Assembly: GCA_964036195.1 (NCBI GenBank)
Contig: OZ038454.1
Coordinates: forward strand, 27,576,315-27,640,314
Source: Sphaerolaimus hirsutus
Lineage: Eukaryota > Nematoda > Chromadorea > Monhysterida > Sphaerolaimidae
Direction: 5' to 3'
Length of the DNA: 64,000 bases
The notes under the pieces were generated by a model. The model was not told the origin of the DNA and ran no database searches. It saw nothing but the letters and a program-made list of their open reading frames with translations. Shown here piece after piece: positions 63,929-64,000 of this stretch. Numbering within the stretch: the first letter of the stretch is position 1; every line of letters begins with the position of its first letter. The translations under genes were made by a program, and so were the position numbers.

Positions 63929-64000
63929 CTGAGGGGTCGCCTGCGAGCGGGTTTGGTTGTTTTGGAATTTGCATTATATTCAATTTGATATGATGGTTCT

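Noticed and set aside
1..64000. tRNA, rRNA, CRISPR arrays and bacterial-type promoters or terminators.
   Set aside because: I saw no cloverleaf with A/B boxes, no ribosomal RNA stretch and no regularly spaced direct repeats with unique spacers; the DNA is eukaryotic.

Overview
This is a stretch of animal nuclear DNA. Short GC-rich exons sit in long AT-rich, repeat-filled introns with GT-AG boundaries. Three genes are recognisable as animal proteins, and fragments of a BEL/Pao retroelement (a metazoan-restricted group) are present. The species cannot be named from the sequence; an invertebrate bilaterian is a guess. There is no bacterial gene organisation, no operon and no CRISPR array.

Layout of genes. 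(1) Minus strand, about 14.7 to 6.6 kb: eight exons of a FAM184-type coiled-coil protein, running off the left end. (2) Minus strand, 18.08 and 15.41-15.28 kb: a GC-rich terminal exon and a possible first exon that could form a gene of only 55 codons. (3) Plus strand, 23.46-33.42 kb: a complete WRAP53/TCAB1 gene in ten exons; phases join without a break to give 541 residues (human protein 548). (4) Plus strand, 34.6-56.05 kb: an unrecognised gene with a Ser-rich C-terminus, several micro-exons and an 11.4-kb intron. (5) Minus strand, 52.8-52.5 kb: a possible terminal coding exon inside that intron. (6) Minus strand, 63.93-60.73 kb: the last four exons of TBCEL (tubulin cofactor E-like), running off the right end. 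WRAP53 serves telomerase and scaRNA trafficking, TBCEL acts on tubulin, and FAM184 is of unknown role; nothing suggests they work together.

Most of the rest is non-autonomous DNA transposons, many nested. Fifteen elements have terminal inverted repeats and matching 8-bp target duplications (hAT hallmark). They fall into several end types: TAGGGTGTCAAA, TAGGGTTCAAAC, TAGGGATGG/TAGGGTTGG, CAGAGTTG, CAGGGTTGG, CAGGG(A/G)CGTATCC and CAGTTATGTAAAAGC. Several have interiors made of one short word repeated many times. A second large group is TA-flanked, with ends CCGTATTTCCTCGAAATACC and C/G homopolymer runs. There are also palindromic MITEs and two long fold-back elements.

The most striking observation is a MITE family (ends TGCCACTCCC ... 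GGGAGTGGCA) that exactly forms one FAM184 intron and one WRAP53 intron. At the FAM184 site an apparent CCCTGG duplication flanks the element, and removing it restores a gap-free match to the human protein. This looks like intron gain by transposon insertion (an introner). A second notable case is a hAT-like element present twice, each with its own 8-bp target duplication, both carrying the same decayed BEL/Pao reverse-transcriptase fragment.
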